A stretch of DNA of 50,961 nucleotides from Bacteroidales bacterium (GCA_900771365.1 CAAGNU010000363.1:1-50961), one strand, 5' to 3'. Positions 1 through 9,351 are shown, numbered from the stretch's first letter. Numbers and translations are program-made. The notes: a model not told the origin generated them from the sequence alone.

Positions 1-146
1 AAATTGCACGAGAATTAACGTGAATTAATTCGTTGCTTGATAGTAATTTACGGAAATTCGCGTTTAATTCACGGCAATTTTCGTTTTAAATAATCAGAGG
101 TTGCCTTATGTTTATCAAATATTGTATTAACACGAATAATTAGAAG

Positions 147-258
147 TTCTCAATTCTCAACTCTCAATCCACAAGCTGCCATGAACCCTCACGACGACAC
201 CAGCCTTGAATGTCACGACGACAATTCACAATTCACAGCCCCCAATTCCCAATTAGAA
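147..258. repeat. Degenerate AATTCWCAATT-type repeat tract crossing the rluD start
   Basis: A run of short CAATTCTCAA / CAATTCACAATT units lies just upstream of the ATG at 181 and continues inside the reading frame, where it encodes the NSQFTAPNSQL stretch. Similar tracts occur between genes at 29636-29650, 43855-43908, 46340-46385 and 48036-48070, so this looks like a dispersed intergenic sequence family. Positions 1-146 hold only AT-rich sequence with no gene. Confidence 0.6.
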
Positions 259-1272
259 GAAGATGCTCCGCTCTATGAGCACCATCATATCCTTGTCGAC
301 AAAGGCCAGGCCATGCTGCGCCTCGACAAATACCTCTTCATGCGTCTCGAAGGCATCTCGCGCAACAAGATCCAGACTGCCGCCAAGGCAGGCTGCATCC
401 TCGTGAACGGCAAAGAGGCCAAGTCCAACTACAAGGTCAAGCCCTGCGACGAGATCAGCATCCTCCTCCCCGAGCCGCCTCACGACTTCGAGGTGCTCCC
501 CGAGCCCGTACCCTTCGACATCGTCTATGAGGACGAGGATGTCCTCGTGGTCGACAAGCGTCCCGGCCTCGTTGTCCACCCCGGCTACGGCAACTTCACA
601 GGCACCCTCCTCAACGGCCTCCTCTACTACTATCAGGACAAGAAGGACCGTGCTGGCAACCCCATCACCCCATACCTCGTCCATCGTATCGACAAGGACA
701 CCTCAGGACTGCTTCTCATCGCCAAGAACGAAGATGCTCAGGCCGTCCTCGCCAAGCAGTTCTTCGAGCACACCATCGAGCGCAAGTACAACGCCCTCGT
801 CTGGGGCAGCTTCGATGAGGACTCGGGCACCATTGTGGGCAACCTTGAGCGCTCTCCGCAAGACCGTCGCATCATGCACGTGACGGATGACCCCGACCGC
901 GGCAAGAACGCCGTCACACACTGGCATGTCCTGGAGCGTTTCGGCTACATCACCCTCGTGGAATGCGTCCTGGAGACAGGCCGCACCCATCAGATACGTG
1001 CCCACATGCAGCACCTCGGACACCCCCTCTTCAACGATGCCGCCTATGGTGGCGACCGCATTCTCAAAGGCACCACCTTCTCGCGCTACAAGCAGTTTGT
1101 CGAAAACTGCTTCCGCCTCATGCCGCGTCAGGCACTCCATGCCCTCATCCTCGGCTTTGAGCACCCCACCACCCATCAGCACCTCCATTTCGAGAGCCCG
1201 TGGCCAGACGACCTCTCCGCCGTCCTCGAACGTTGGCGCAACTACACCGCCAACAGCCACACCAATCCCTGA
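181..1272 (+). CDS. rluD: Ribosomal large subunit pseudouridine synthase, RluD/RluA family
   Basis: Predicted to isomerise uridines of 23S rRNA to pseudouridine in the cytoplasm. An S4 RNA-binding domain spans about residues 45-105 (LRLDKYLFMRLEGISRNKIQ region). The catalytic RluA-type domain follows, with the signature HRIDKDTSGLLL, where Asp171 is the expected nucleophile, and with the later GRTHQIRAHMQHLGHPLFND motif. Length (363 aa) is slightly long for the family because of an N-terminal extension of about 27 residues that coincides with an intergenic-type repeat. The next in-frame Met (residue 45) would cut into the S4 domain, so 181 is kept. The gene is convergent with the methyltransferase that ends at 1419. 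Which RluA-family member it is (RluD against other paralogues) is inferred from domain order only. Confidence 0.93.
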   Translation: MNPHDDTSLECHDDNSQFTAPNSQLEEDAPLYEHHHILVDKGQAMLRLDKYLFMRLEGISRNKIQTAAKAGCILVNGKEAKSNYKVKPCDEISILLPEPPHDFEVLPEPVPFDIVYEDEDVLVVDKRPGLVVHPGYGNFTGTLLNGLLYYYQDKKDRAGNPITPYLVHRIDKDTSGLLLIAKNEDAQAVLAKQFFEHTIERKYNALVWGSFDEDSGTIVGNLERSPQDRRIMHVTDDPDRGKNAVTHWHVLERFGYITLVECVLETGRTHQIRAHMQHLGHPLFNDAAYGGDRILKGTTFSRYKQFVENCFRLMPRQALHALILGFEHPTTHQHLHFESPWPDDLSAVLERWRNYTANSHTNP

Positions 1273-1343
1273 CCCACGGCCCGCTCCCTCCAATCCGCAC
1301 ACCCCAGACCACACAGCCATCACAACCCCCACCCATACCACAA

Positions 1344-1373
1344 CAGGCTGCCTCGAACAACCGAGACAGCCTG
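1344..1373. terminator. Hairpin between convergent rluD and methyltransferase
   Basis: The 12-nt arms CAGGCTGCCTCG (1344-1355) and CGAGACAGCCTG (1362-1373) pair with one G-T wobble around a 6-nt loop. No clear T-run follows on either side, so it may be a weak bidirectional terminator or simply an mRNA 3' end structure. Confidence 0.5.
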
Positions 1374-1418
1374 CTTCATCATATTGCAGCACACCTAAGT
1401 GCGACCGATAACCTTCTT

Positions 1419-4400
1419 CTACCTTGTTGCCTCCTCCACAATGACAATTTCCTCCTCCGTCAAACCATATAGCTCATAAACAAGTCGGTCAATTCTACAT
1501 TCATATATTGAAGAGTCTGCTCCGTAGTCAATTCTCTTAGTTTCTATGATAGCATCGACCAATTTGATGATTTCAGATTCTATATCAATTGGAACTGGCA
1601 TTGGTAGCGGAATACTTTGCAAAGGTTCTTTGTCAACCTGATAATTGTTTCCTTGCAGTTTTCCTTTACATTTCAACCAATATGATACCAAAGATGAATT
1701 TAATAGCCCTAATAGAAATTTCAAATTCCATCGATTTGTTTTTATGACGTTAAATGTTTGTGTCACATAACAATCGAAATCAGAATAGGAGAATGAAGGC
1801 TTTCCAACACATTTTCTCAATGCCACGATTTTTTCGCCTTTGAAAAGCGACTCCTTTCTAGCTCGGTGTAATCCGTATGGTTTATAGCAAGAAGTGATAA
1901 TTGATTGGAATTTATCTAAATGACTTTTTAAATTTGGACAATCATTTAAACTAGAAGGATTAGAATATGACGAATCCGTATAAATCATCCATAAATGGTT
2001 TTTCGGATATGTAATATACCTTTTTATCTCTTCCGTTGTATAATATGGTTTTATTAACGATAATTCTATGGAAGTTAGTGATAGCTCAGACAATTCATTA
2101 TCGGATAGTCCAAATATTCCGTCTCCAACTTTAAAATCAGAGCCCAATATCTGAGATCTTTTTTTATCGACAAAATCTTGTGGAAAAACTATTCCTTGTG
2201 CTATTTCTTCCTTGGAAAAATATTCTTTCCCGCTTGAAATCTTATCAAATAGTACTTGCTTTCCATCGAAGACTATATACTTTCCAATATGGGAGTCTCG
2301 CTTAAAATCCACATGACGAATATCTGTTTGCGTAACATGATTATTTGCCAACAACTCAAGCATGTCAGATTTACAAGAGTTAGCCTTTAATTTTCGATAA
2401 TCTATTACATAATTGTCAATATAGTTACAATGCTGAAATACCATTACCATTGTTTGAATACTAGCACTATCTCCGAACACCATATAATCATTAAAATCAA
2501 TCATTTGTATAATTTTAGTATCATGAACAATTTTATCTCTCATTTTAACCGCACCAGCACTAGTTGTCCAATTATTTTGGGCAATAAATGTAATAATGCC
2601 ATCCTTAGATAAAAGATCTATTCCATGACATGCAAAACCATACCACAAATCCATCTTTCCCATGTAATAAGGGCTGGTTTCCCGAAATCCGTCGAATGCA
2701 CTTCGATTATTGTATTCTTTGATATACGGCGGATTGCCTATCACTATATCAAACCCGCCATTGTTTTCAAAGACATCAGAGAACATGATATGCCAATCGA
2801 AGAAATCCAAGTCCGTGCTGGCTCTTTCTTGCAAGGAGACAGACTCGTCATTCAGTCTATCGCGAATCCTTTGTCCTTTTCGTATCACATTGAGCTTTTC
2901 TTCGGGGAGAATCTTTTTAAGGTCTTCCATGTTTCGTGGCTCAAAGATATTGCCTTGTACGGCATGTTGCTCATCCCATGCCCGCAGCTCTTTGCCAATC
3001 TGCATGGCCACAATGTCCAGTATCAACTGCTTGATGCGGATTTCCGCCTTGCATTTCTCATCGCTCACAAGCGTGTAGAAGGAACTTTGCAGCCCAAGCA
3101 GCTCTTGAAGACATCGCTGCTTGCCCGCATCATACTCACCTTTTACCTCCAAGTCGATATATTGTCCGTCGAAGGTGGGTATCAGCGAGTTGCCTCGCAT
3201 AATCTTATAGTTTAGGTTGGGCAGGGCTTCGGGCTCTTTGGCATCCACCAGGAGTGCCAGCCAGAAACGTAATCGGGCAATGTCCACAGCTCCCTGCTCA
3301 ATATCCACGCCGTAGATATTGTTCTGGATAATATCTTTCTTGATGCGGACATAATCATCAAAACGCTCTGCTGTCAGTTCTTCAAGCATCGTCCTACGGC
3401 AATTGAAAATGACATTCAGCACGCCCATAGGGAACGCTCCCGAACCGATAGCGGGGTCGCAGACCTTGACCGCTTTCAGCAGCTGCCCTATCTGCTTGGC
3501 GTTTTTCATCTCGCGGATGGTGTCGCCCAGCTCGTTGCAGTTCACCAAGCGTTCTATATCAGCATGAAGGCTTTCATCGGTATGAGATTTGAGATACTGT
3601 ATCACGCTCTCACAACTCATATAGTGGACAATCTCCTTGGGGGTATAGTATGCCCCCTTGTCTTTGTTGTCCTCCAAAAGGTTCTCGAAAATCTTGCCCA
3701 GCATCTCGGGGTCTACGCCGACCTCGGCATCGTTGGGATCGTTCTCATCAATCGTGAAGTTATATTGAGCGAAGAAGTCAAACAATTCCTCAAAATACTC
3801 TTTCGGGAAACGAGAGGTTGGCACATCATGTTTATCCATCTCGAACAGTCCGCCGCTGAGAAAAGGCACGGATTTCCACTGTTCAAGCAAAGACAAGTCC
3901 CATCCGTTGTTGAGAAAGTTTTCCTGCCGCGACTGGGGTTGCGTATTGAACACGCCGAAAAAGAGCGGTTCGAGCACTTGGTCTAAGAAATTATCCTGCT
4001 TTTGTGGTGCGGAGTTCTTGAACAACTTGCGCAGATAGTTCGCGTTGTCGCCCAGCCAGCCTTTTTTCTGCACAAACTGAAGGAATACCAATCGCCCCAT
4101 CAGTTTCTTCACATAGTCGCGAATATGTTTTTCTTCCCAAGAGGCAAACTCAGCCCCGAAATAGTCCGTATCAGTCCTATGCTCATTCACAAAGTCGCAC
4201 AGTTCTAGATACAGTTTCTTGTACTCCGTGAAAAACTCGTCACTCAGCGACTCGACCGAGAAGGTGTCATATAGCACGCCTAACGACAGCTCCTTGCCCT
4301 GCAAATCGTAGAGACGATTGGCCGGGGTGTTGTAGAACTGCGTACTGTCGCCGAAGACGTAGGTGAAGCGCTTGGGCGCAGTAGCATCCTTCCCAAAGTC

Positions 4401-4775
4401 GGAGATGAACGACAGGCGCCAATGTTTCAAATCGCTGAAGACAACAATAGCGGCATCTACATCATATTTCAAGAACGGATTTACCAAGTTGCGCAGTCCG
4501 ACACGTTTGCGCAGCACGTTGCCTGAATTAATCTGAAAGTGGAAGAAGCCCAACTTCAGTCCATTCTGCAATTCCTTGTCGCCCAAGTAAAAACCCATAT
4601 CGTCGCACCCAGGCAGGTCGAGCTGCTGTGGCGTGGTGCGGATTTCTGCATCAAAGAAATCCCTCATCATGTTTTTCCAGACTTGGGGGTCGTATTGCTT
4701 TTGAAAAATTGTTCTTAAGGCTGCTTTCTCGTACATAATAGAGCTATTTAGGTTTGACAACAGTTTCTGAAACAA
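1419..4775 (-). CDS. Eco57I/TaqI-type N6-adenine DNA methyltransferase with specificity region
   Basis: Predicted class I SAM-dependent DNA adenine methyltransferase. Motif KGAYYTPKEIVHYM lies at residues 373-386, SAM-binding DPAIGSGAF at 440-448, the second motif GVDIEQGAVDIARL near 489-502, and catalytic NPPY at 681-684. The C-terminal third should be the target-recognition domain, and it is strikingly AT-rich. The N-terminal 370 residues resemble the front of type IIG/ISP-like enzymes, but I see no clear PD-(D/E)XK nuclease motif. It is co-transcribed with the PLD-helicase upstream. With the ATG at 4775 the genes overlap by 32 bp; the inner ATG at 4736 (MYEKAALRTIFQ) would leave a 7-nt gap and is equally plausible. 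Role inferred: self-DNA marking in a two-gene anti-phage system. Confidence 0.88.
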   Translation of the reverse strand: MFQKLLSNLNSSIMYEKAALRTIFQKQYDPQVWKNMMRDFFDAEIRTTPQQLDLPGCDDMGFYLGDKELQNGLKLGFFHFQINSGNVLRKRVGLRNLVNPFLKYDVDAAIVVFSDLKHWRLSFISDFGKDATAPKRFTYVFGDSTQFYNTPANRLYDLQGKELSLGVLYDTFSVESLSDEFFTEYKKLYLELCDFVNEHRTDTDYFGAEFASWEEKHIRDYVKKLMGRLVFLQFVQKKGWLGDNANYLRKLFKNSAPQKQDNFLDQVLEPLFFGVFNTQPQSRQENFLNNGWDLSLLEQWKSVPFLSGGLFEMDKHDVPTSRFPKEYFEELFDFFAQYNFTIDENDPNDAEVGVDPEMLGKIFENLLEDNKDKGAYYTPKEIVHYMSCESVIQYLKSHTDESLHADIERLVNCNELGDTIREMKNAKQIGQLLKAVKVCDPAIGSGAFPMGVLNVIFNCRRTMLEELTAERFDDYVRIKKDIIQNNIYGVDIEQGAVDIARLRFWLALLVDAKEPEALPNLNYKIMRGNSLIPTFDGQYIDLEVKGEYDAGKQRCLQELLGLQSSFYTLVSDEKCKAEIRIKQLILDIVAMQIGKELRAWDEQHAVQGNIFEPRNMEDLKKILPEEKLNVIRKGQRIRDRLNDESVSLQERASTDLDFFDWHIMFSDVFENNGGFDIVIGNPPYIKEYNNRSAFDGFRETSPYYMGKMDLWYGFACHGIDLLSKDGIITFIAQNNWTTSAGAVKMRDKIVHDTKIIQMIDFNDYMVFGDSASIQTMVMVFQHCNYIDNYVIDYRKLKANSCKSDMLELLANNHVTQTDIRHVDFKRDSHIGKYIVFDGKQVLFDKISSGKEYFSKEEIAQGIVFPQDFVDKKRSQILGSDFKVGDGIFGLSDNELSELSLTSIELSLIKPYYTTEEIKRYITYPKNHLWMIYTDSSYSNPSSLNDCPNLKSHLDKFQSIITSCYKPYGLHRARKESLFKGEKIVALRKCVGKPSFSYSDFDCYVTQTFNVIKTNRWNLKFLLGLLNSSLVSYWLKCKGKLQGNNYQVDKEPLQSIPLPMPVPIDIESEIIKLVDAIIETKRIDYGADSSIYECRIDRLVYELYGLTEEEIVIVEEATR

Positions 4776-7700
4776 TCAGTCCGACAGTGTTGAACTCTTC
4801 CTCAATATCGGTCTCAGAATCGTTCTGTGTGATGTCGAGATGGTATGCATTGTACAGTTCTACAATCTTATCGGTAAGGATCTGCCTCTTTTCGACAGGC
4901 GGGAGTTTCTTGCATTTTCGTGAGGTGCTGCGCAGGGCATCCTCTATCTGGTTGTAGGTGCCTTGCTGCACATATCCTATCAGCGTGCTGCACTGTTCGA
5001 CCAGTTCGGTGTTCTCGTCCTCAGCAGCTTCTACTTTGATTTCCTTTAGTACTTTCAGTGCTTCGCTGTTGGATGGCACTACGGGACGGCCATGCACCAC
5101 ATGGGTATCCTCAACTTTCGCCACGCTTTTTTTGAAAGAATCCATGGCCTGGCGCACCTGCGTGTAGTGGACATCCAAGGCATCTTCGAGTCTGAGCGGC
5201 TTTTCAGAGGGGTCGGCACGCAGAATATCTGTGGCATCGAGGAACGAGATGGACTTAGCACTTTGCTCCGTGACAAGGAAGTATTCTGTCTTTCTGGGCA
5301 TGGCGAGGAAGGCCACAGTATAGGGAATAGGACTTGAAGATTGGGAGATTTGGGGGGTTGAAGACTCGCTCCCTTCATCCATCTGGGCTAGTATGTATTG
5401 GCGGATAGTGCGGCTCTTGGCTGGCAGGTTCTTTATCTTGTTGTACAAGTCTCGATTGGTTTGATAGAGTCTGCGGGCTTCCTCAAGCAAAGCCAGAACA
5501 CGGTCGGTATCGTCCTGCACATCGGCGTTGAAGAGTTGGAACTCGCGCACAATCTCCTCGTGAGAATAGACCTTGGAGTCCTCGCCCAAGGCCGATTGAA
5601 AACCTTGTAGTTTGATGAGCGCGTTCTCATACAGCTGTATCTCCTCATTGCCTTGGCGCGAAGGATAGAACATATAGTTGTAGATATACTCAGCACGTGT
5701 GCCAATACGATTGACACGACCATTACGCTGCATCAGGCGCGAGGCGTTCCATGGCGAGTCATAGTTGACCACCACGTTGCTGCGATGAAGGTTGACACCC
5801 TCGGCCAGCACATCAGAGGTGATGATGATATTGTAGTCGTCTCGTTTGTCCTCATCGCCGATATTGGCATCGAAGTTGTCGCGAATTAGCTTCGACAGGT
5901 GGTTTCGATTGGAGGAATCGACACGAAGGATATCATTTCGTCCCAGCCGATTCCTTAGCTCCTGTTCTAAATAAGTGATTGTATCCACGCTTTCAGAGAA
6001 AACAACCAGTTTCTTTTCGAGATTGCGACTATCGAATAGCTCGCCTTCAAGCAGTTCCACAAATAAGTCGAACTTTGGGTCTTCATCTACACGGTCCCAG
6101 TTCTCGCACAATTCGCGTAGCTTCATAGAGTCCGCTTTTAGCATTTCAAGGAACTGCGGGCGGAATTTGTCGGGCGAATAAGTGAACTCTTCAACCGCCT
6201 TGTCTCTATGTTCAACAATATACTCGATAATATCGTCAAGATCCATGCCGCGTTCTTGTAGCTCGCCCACTTTTACGTCCGAAACGATAATCACTTTGCC
6301 CTGCTTGAACATATCAATCATGCTGTTCGTCACCTTGAGGAACGTGTGCAGAGAACGTTTGAAAGCGTAGAAACTGCTCTCCAGACGCTTGACCAGATGG
6401 GTGCGATAGATGCCCATAAGCAATTGTGCCGAATGCTGCGTCTGCACATCCGAATCAACGAAGAACTCTGGGCCGCGATAACGTGCATAGTAGAGTCCTT
6501 CGCCTTTTGGATTGTCCTCGCTGGGAACATCCGTAAGGATGTCGAGTGTGTCGTAGAAGAGACGTTTGAGTTTATGACTCATCTCATACAGCTCCTCCTG
6601 CGGGTCGAGCATGGTGGGGAAACGTTTGCCCTGCTGTTCCAAATCCTCGCGATAGCTTGGCACATGCAGGATATTGGTACGAGTACGGCGCACCATGATT
6701 TTGGATAGCACCTTCTGCCGTATCTCAGCATAGAGGGCATCTACGCGACGGGTAAGTTCTGCTGCGTTTGCCTCTGGACTTTTGCGCTCGAACATGATGC
6801 TGTCGTACTCTTTTGTCCAAGGTGCAAATATCTCGGTCAGGTCGCGCACGCCTTCGATGGTGCTGTTGCGGGTGTCTTGGAACAGCTGTATCTGGGCGAG
6901 GAAGTCGGAAGGACGGTTGTTGAGCGGCGTGGCAGAGAGCAGCATCACCTTTTTGCGCCCAGGCACTTTGCCACGATTGATTCGGGGTGCCTTGCAGATA
7001 TTCTGAAGGTCGGCAAAAGAATCCGTGCCATCATGGCGGAAGTTGTGTGCCTCGTCGACAATTATAAGGTCATACTCTTCGCGTCCCCAATAGCCTTCGC
7101 TTTGATTGATAACCTTGAAAAGACTTCCGCTGCTCACAAACTGAGCGTTGGCGTTTTTGATTCTAAAGAGTTTGAAGGTGTCCTCCCAGTTCTGCCTGAC
7201 GGCAGGCGGAAAGACTACCAAGATGCGTGTATAGCGTCCGTTGGCCTCAATGAAGCGCTTGGCTATCATAGTGGCGATAATGGTCTTGCCTAAGCCGACC
7301 ACATCGGCCAAGAAGAAGCCGTTGTGCTGCAAGAGCATCTGATAGCCCTGTATGGCGGCATCATGCTGATAGCGCAAGTCGGCCACACCATCAGGAAGCT
7401 GCAAGGAGAAATCATCCTCGACCTGCATACCGAAAGTGCCAATCAGCACCTTCATGTAAATCTCGTAAGGCGTGGGTGGCTCGTCGGCCAAATGGGTTTG
7501 CTGCTTGGCTTTCTGCACATCGTCAAGGGTGAGCGGGACGGCATCGTTCCACAGCTTTTCAAACTCATCATTGCAGTACGTCACATCATCGTAATCCTTC
7601 ATGGCCACATTGAGCTCGTAACGCGGAGGGTCGGTGATGCCTAACCCCTGTTCTGAGATATTTGAAGAACCCATGATGACCCAGCCATCCTTGTTTTCAT

Positions 7701-8130
7701 TATACCCATCAGGAAGCATGAGGTAGAACTTGGCATGAAGATTCTTGCCGCGGTCGATACGCATTTCGACACGCCCGTCCATAATATCTTGGCACAGTTG
7801 AAGGATGCCACGCTCAGTCTCTTCATCATAGGCACAGTCTTTCACTTCCTGAACAAAGTCTTCGGTATAGATTCTTTTCACCTCGTCGGCGTTAAACGCT
7901 TTACGCTCCAGATATTTGCTCTGCTTCTTGAATAGCGAGTCAATATTGATGCCCACTAAGATTTGGATTTTGCTAACTCTTTCGAACTCCGTCCTCAATT
8001 TGAAATAGCCCGAAGAACGAAAATAGCCAACCACGGCACGGAATATGTCGAAGTTGGCCATATTGCGAGCAATACCGCAAAACTTATCGAAAAGGGTATT
8101 GTCCTTGTTGTTGAAAAACTTTGTACTCAT
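4744..8130 (-). CDS. PLD-like nuclease / SNF2-family helicase fusion, defence-type
   Basis: The N-terminal phospholipase-D-like domain (about residues 20-180) has HAK at 132-134 and GSSN at 154-157. This matches the HxK...GSxN half-site of PLD-type nucleases such as BfiI; the usual Asp four residues after the Lys is not in place. A superfamily 2 helicase follows, with Walker A GLGKT (279-283), DEAH (359-362), SATPLNN, and a C-terminal lobe with SDVLAEGVN and QRNGRVNRIG. The last ~250 residues are of unknown function. A stretch near residue 920 (SSTPQISQSSSPIP) is encoded by sequence like an intergenic repeat. It is the first gene of an operon with the adenine methyltransferase, resembling the helicase/methylase core of DISARM or other helicase-MTase defence systems, but no drmA, drmB or nuclease partner is present. 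Confidence 0.88.
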   Translation of the reverse strand: MSTKFFNNKDNTLFDKFCGIARNMANFDIFRAVVGYFRSSGYFKLRTEFERVSKIQILVGINIDSLFKKQSKYLERKAFNADEVKRIYTEDFVQEVKDCAYDEETERGILQLCQDIMDGRVEMRIDRGKNLHAKFYLMLPDGYNENKDGWVIMGSSNISEQGLGITDPPRYELNVAMKDYDDVTYCNDEFEKLWNDAVPLTLDDVQKAKQQTHLADEPPTPYEIYMKVLIGTFGMQVEDDFSLQLPDGVADLRYQHDAAIQGYQMLLQHNGFFLADVVGLGKTIIATMIAKRFIEANGRYTRILVVFPPAVRQNWEDTFKLFRIKNANAQFVSSGSLFKVINQSEGYWGREEYDLIIVDEAHNFRHDGTDSFADLQNICKAPRINRGKVPGRKKVMLLSATPLNNRPSDFLAQIQLFQDTRNSTIEGVRDLTEIFAPWTKEYDSIMFERKSPEANAAELTRRVDALYAEIRQKVLSKIMVRRTRTNILHVPSYREDLEQQGKRFPTMLDPQEELYEMSHKLKRLFYDTLDILTDVPSEDNPKGEGLYYARYRGPEFFVDSDVQTQHSAQLLMGIYRTHLVKRLESSFYAFKRSLHTFLKVTNSMIDMFKQGKVIIVSDVKVGELQERGMDLDDIIEYIVEHRDKAVEEFTYSPDKFRPQFLEMLKADSMKLRELCENWDRVDEDPKFDLFVELLEGELFDSRNLEKKLVVFSESVDTITYLEQELRNRLGRNDILRVDSSNRNHLSKLIRDNFDANIGDEDKRDDYNIIITSDVLAEGVNLHRSNVVVNYDSPWNASRLMQRNGRVNRIGTRAEYIYNYMFYPSRQGNEEIQLYENALIKLQGFQSALGEDSKVYSHEEIVREFQLFNADVQDDTDRVLALLEEARRLYQTNRDLYNKIKNLPAKSRTIRQYILAQMDEGSESSTPQISQSSSPIPYTVAFLAMPRKTEYFLVTEQSAKSISFLDATDILRADPSEKPLRLEDALDVHYTQVRQAMDSFKKSVAKVEDTHVVHGRPVVPSNSEALKVLKEIKVEAAEDENTELVEQCSTLIGYVQQGTYNQIEDALRSTSRKCKKLPPVEKRQILTDKIVELYNAYHLDITQNDSETDIEEEFNTVGLIVSETVVKPK

Positions 8131-8249
8131 TATGCCTTCTCCCTATAGGCGGAGAAAGGCAACAAAAAACATTTTGCGTCCATAGTCTGCGTCGTTGTTG
8201 TGCGTGTGCTTATCGTCTTCGGGTTACGGGCAACAGACCGAGAGCCTAC

Positions 8250-8397
8250 AAAAAAAACGTGGACAGATGATTATCCACGCTTCTGAGGCCCTGAGATTGC
8301 CCGTTACACCAGATAAGTCACGTCCACGCAATGCGCGACGTTTGACCGACTTATTCTATGGCGTAACTCTTTTTGAAATTTCTCAGGTTTCAGAAGC
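8250..8397 (-). ncRNA. Structured leader RNA with terminator-like hairpin (candidate attenuator or sRNA)
   Basis: On the minus strand, upstream of the helicase, nested inverted repeats build a long hairpin. The outer arms are 8381-8397 and 8279-8296; inner arms are GGCGTAAC (8360-8367) with GTTACACC (8303-8310), and GACTTAT (8348-8354) with ATAAGTC (8313-8319). It is followed at once by a second hairpin (CGTGGA / TCCACG, 8258-8263 and 8274-8279) and eight T residues (8257-8250), as in an intrinsic terminator. TTGCCCGT (8297-8304) can alternatively pair perfectly with ACGGGCAA (8226-8233), beyond the terminator. A third hairpin (8133-8142 with 8151-8161) sits directly before the helicase start. 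The overall shape also resembles 6S RNA; family unknown. Confidence 0.5.
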
Positions 8398-8507
8398 AGT
8401 GCCGAATAAATAGCAAACGCTATGTTAATATGTTATTTTTCTATTTCAGTTAGTTATATCTGTGTCGTAATTCTTTTTAGATTTGTTACTATTCATTTTC
8501 CATTTTG

Positions 8508-8515
8508 CAAAGATA
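8508..8515 (-). promoter_or_regulatory. Bacteroidota -7 box (TATCTTTG) of the helicase-methylase operon
   Basis: TATCTTTG on the minus strand followed by CA is an exact TAnnTTTG match. It would start a transcript about 370 nt before the helicase ATG, running through the structured element at 8397-8250. No convincing -33 TTTG is seen. Confidence 0.6.
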
Positions 8516-8570
8516 CGTTTTTATTTTCAATTAGCGAGAAAAAAAAGTTTACCGAAGATAGATTCTACCC

Positions 8571-9280
8571 CATTCGACTCATTCTACTGATTCTACTGGC
8601 ACTCTATAGTGTTGATTGTCAGTAGTTGAAAGCCAGTCGAATGGTATTCGACTCTCGTTCTATTCCTTCGACTCCGACCTTGTTTTCTTTCTGACTCTAG
8701 CACTTTTCTCAGCCCATTGATAGCACTTTTGGGCTTTTATGTACTTATTATTGTTGGTCTCGTTAACATGTTTTACATTTTGGCGAAACGACTTTCGTCT
8801 CTTCGAGCTCGATTCTACACGGTCTTGTCTCTTCGACTGGTTCTATTCATTCGACTCTGAGTTTTTTTTGGCCGTGTTGTTTTGAGAACTATTTGGCATC
8901 CTCGGCAAAGGGTCGCAGAGGCTCCCAAGAAGGTCCTTTTCGGCTTCGCCTTTTCTTCGCCCCAGGGAGCGAGGGTTGAGCGAAGCTACAGCGAAGGTGG
9001 AGCGAAGCTTCGCTGGAGCTGTTTTGACAGGGGAAGGCCATCCCAAATTGCGTATTGCGACTTGTTGCTGCGATTTTTTGACAAGGGATTTCCGGGTGCT
9101 ATTCTGTCCTCGGCCTTGTGCCTTTTGATGCCAGTCGAATGAATCGAATGAGTCGAAAGCCGAGCGTCCGAAATGTCTGGCCATAGGTTCTATCTGGTCG
9201 GGACCGAGGCCAAGGCTCATCTCCGGGCAGGGGGGGGGACGCTGGATGCGGGGCGTCGAATGAATCGAATGAGTCGAATG
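8571..9280. repeat. Gene-free region with 9-bp CATTCGAYT repeats
   Basis: The stretch 8131-9343 contains no credible gene. Besides the leader RNA it holds repeats of a 9-bp unit CATTCGAYT: 8571-8597 (three units, degenerate), 8831-8856, 9133-9157 and 9255-9280 (the last two on the other strand, nearly identical to each other). Degenerate copies lie at 8640-8690. The same unit recurs at 42622-42639. Confidence 0.65.
8969..9012 (+). repeat. 11-bp tandem array 1 (GCGAAGSTRSA-like)
   Basis: Four consecutive units of exactly 11 bp start with GCGA: at 8969, 8980, 8991 and 9002. Related arrays with the same period lie at 22056-22182, 27072-27113, 33498-33551 and 42797-42835, all between genes. Confidence 0.75.
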
Positions 9281-9320
9281 GCCTTTGTGCGGCTATATGG
9301 GTTGTCTTTTTCGGAAAATG

Positions 9321-9351
9321 TTTGATATGTGAGAAAATTTGTGTAACTTTG
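9321..9351 (+). promoter_or_regulatory. Promoter of the Ntn amidohydrolase gene
   Basis: The -33 element TTTG (9321-9324) and -7 element TAACTTTG (9344-9351) are separated by 19 bp, the standard arrangement for the Bacteroidota housekeeping sigma factor. The gene starts 50 bp downstream. Confidence 0.75.

Noticed and set aside
1419..8130. Complete DISARM or type I restriction system
   Set aside because: No drmA/drmB/drmC, HsdS or HsdR partner is present; only a helicase and a methylase are seen.
8250..8397. Firm assignment as 6S RNA
   Set aside because: The nested hairpin is similar in general shape, but I cannot see a diagnostic 6S sequence and the position in an operon leader fits attenuation as well.
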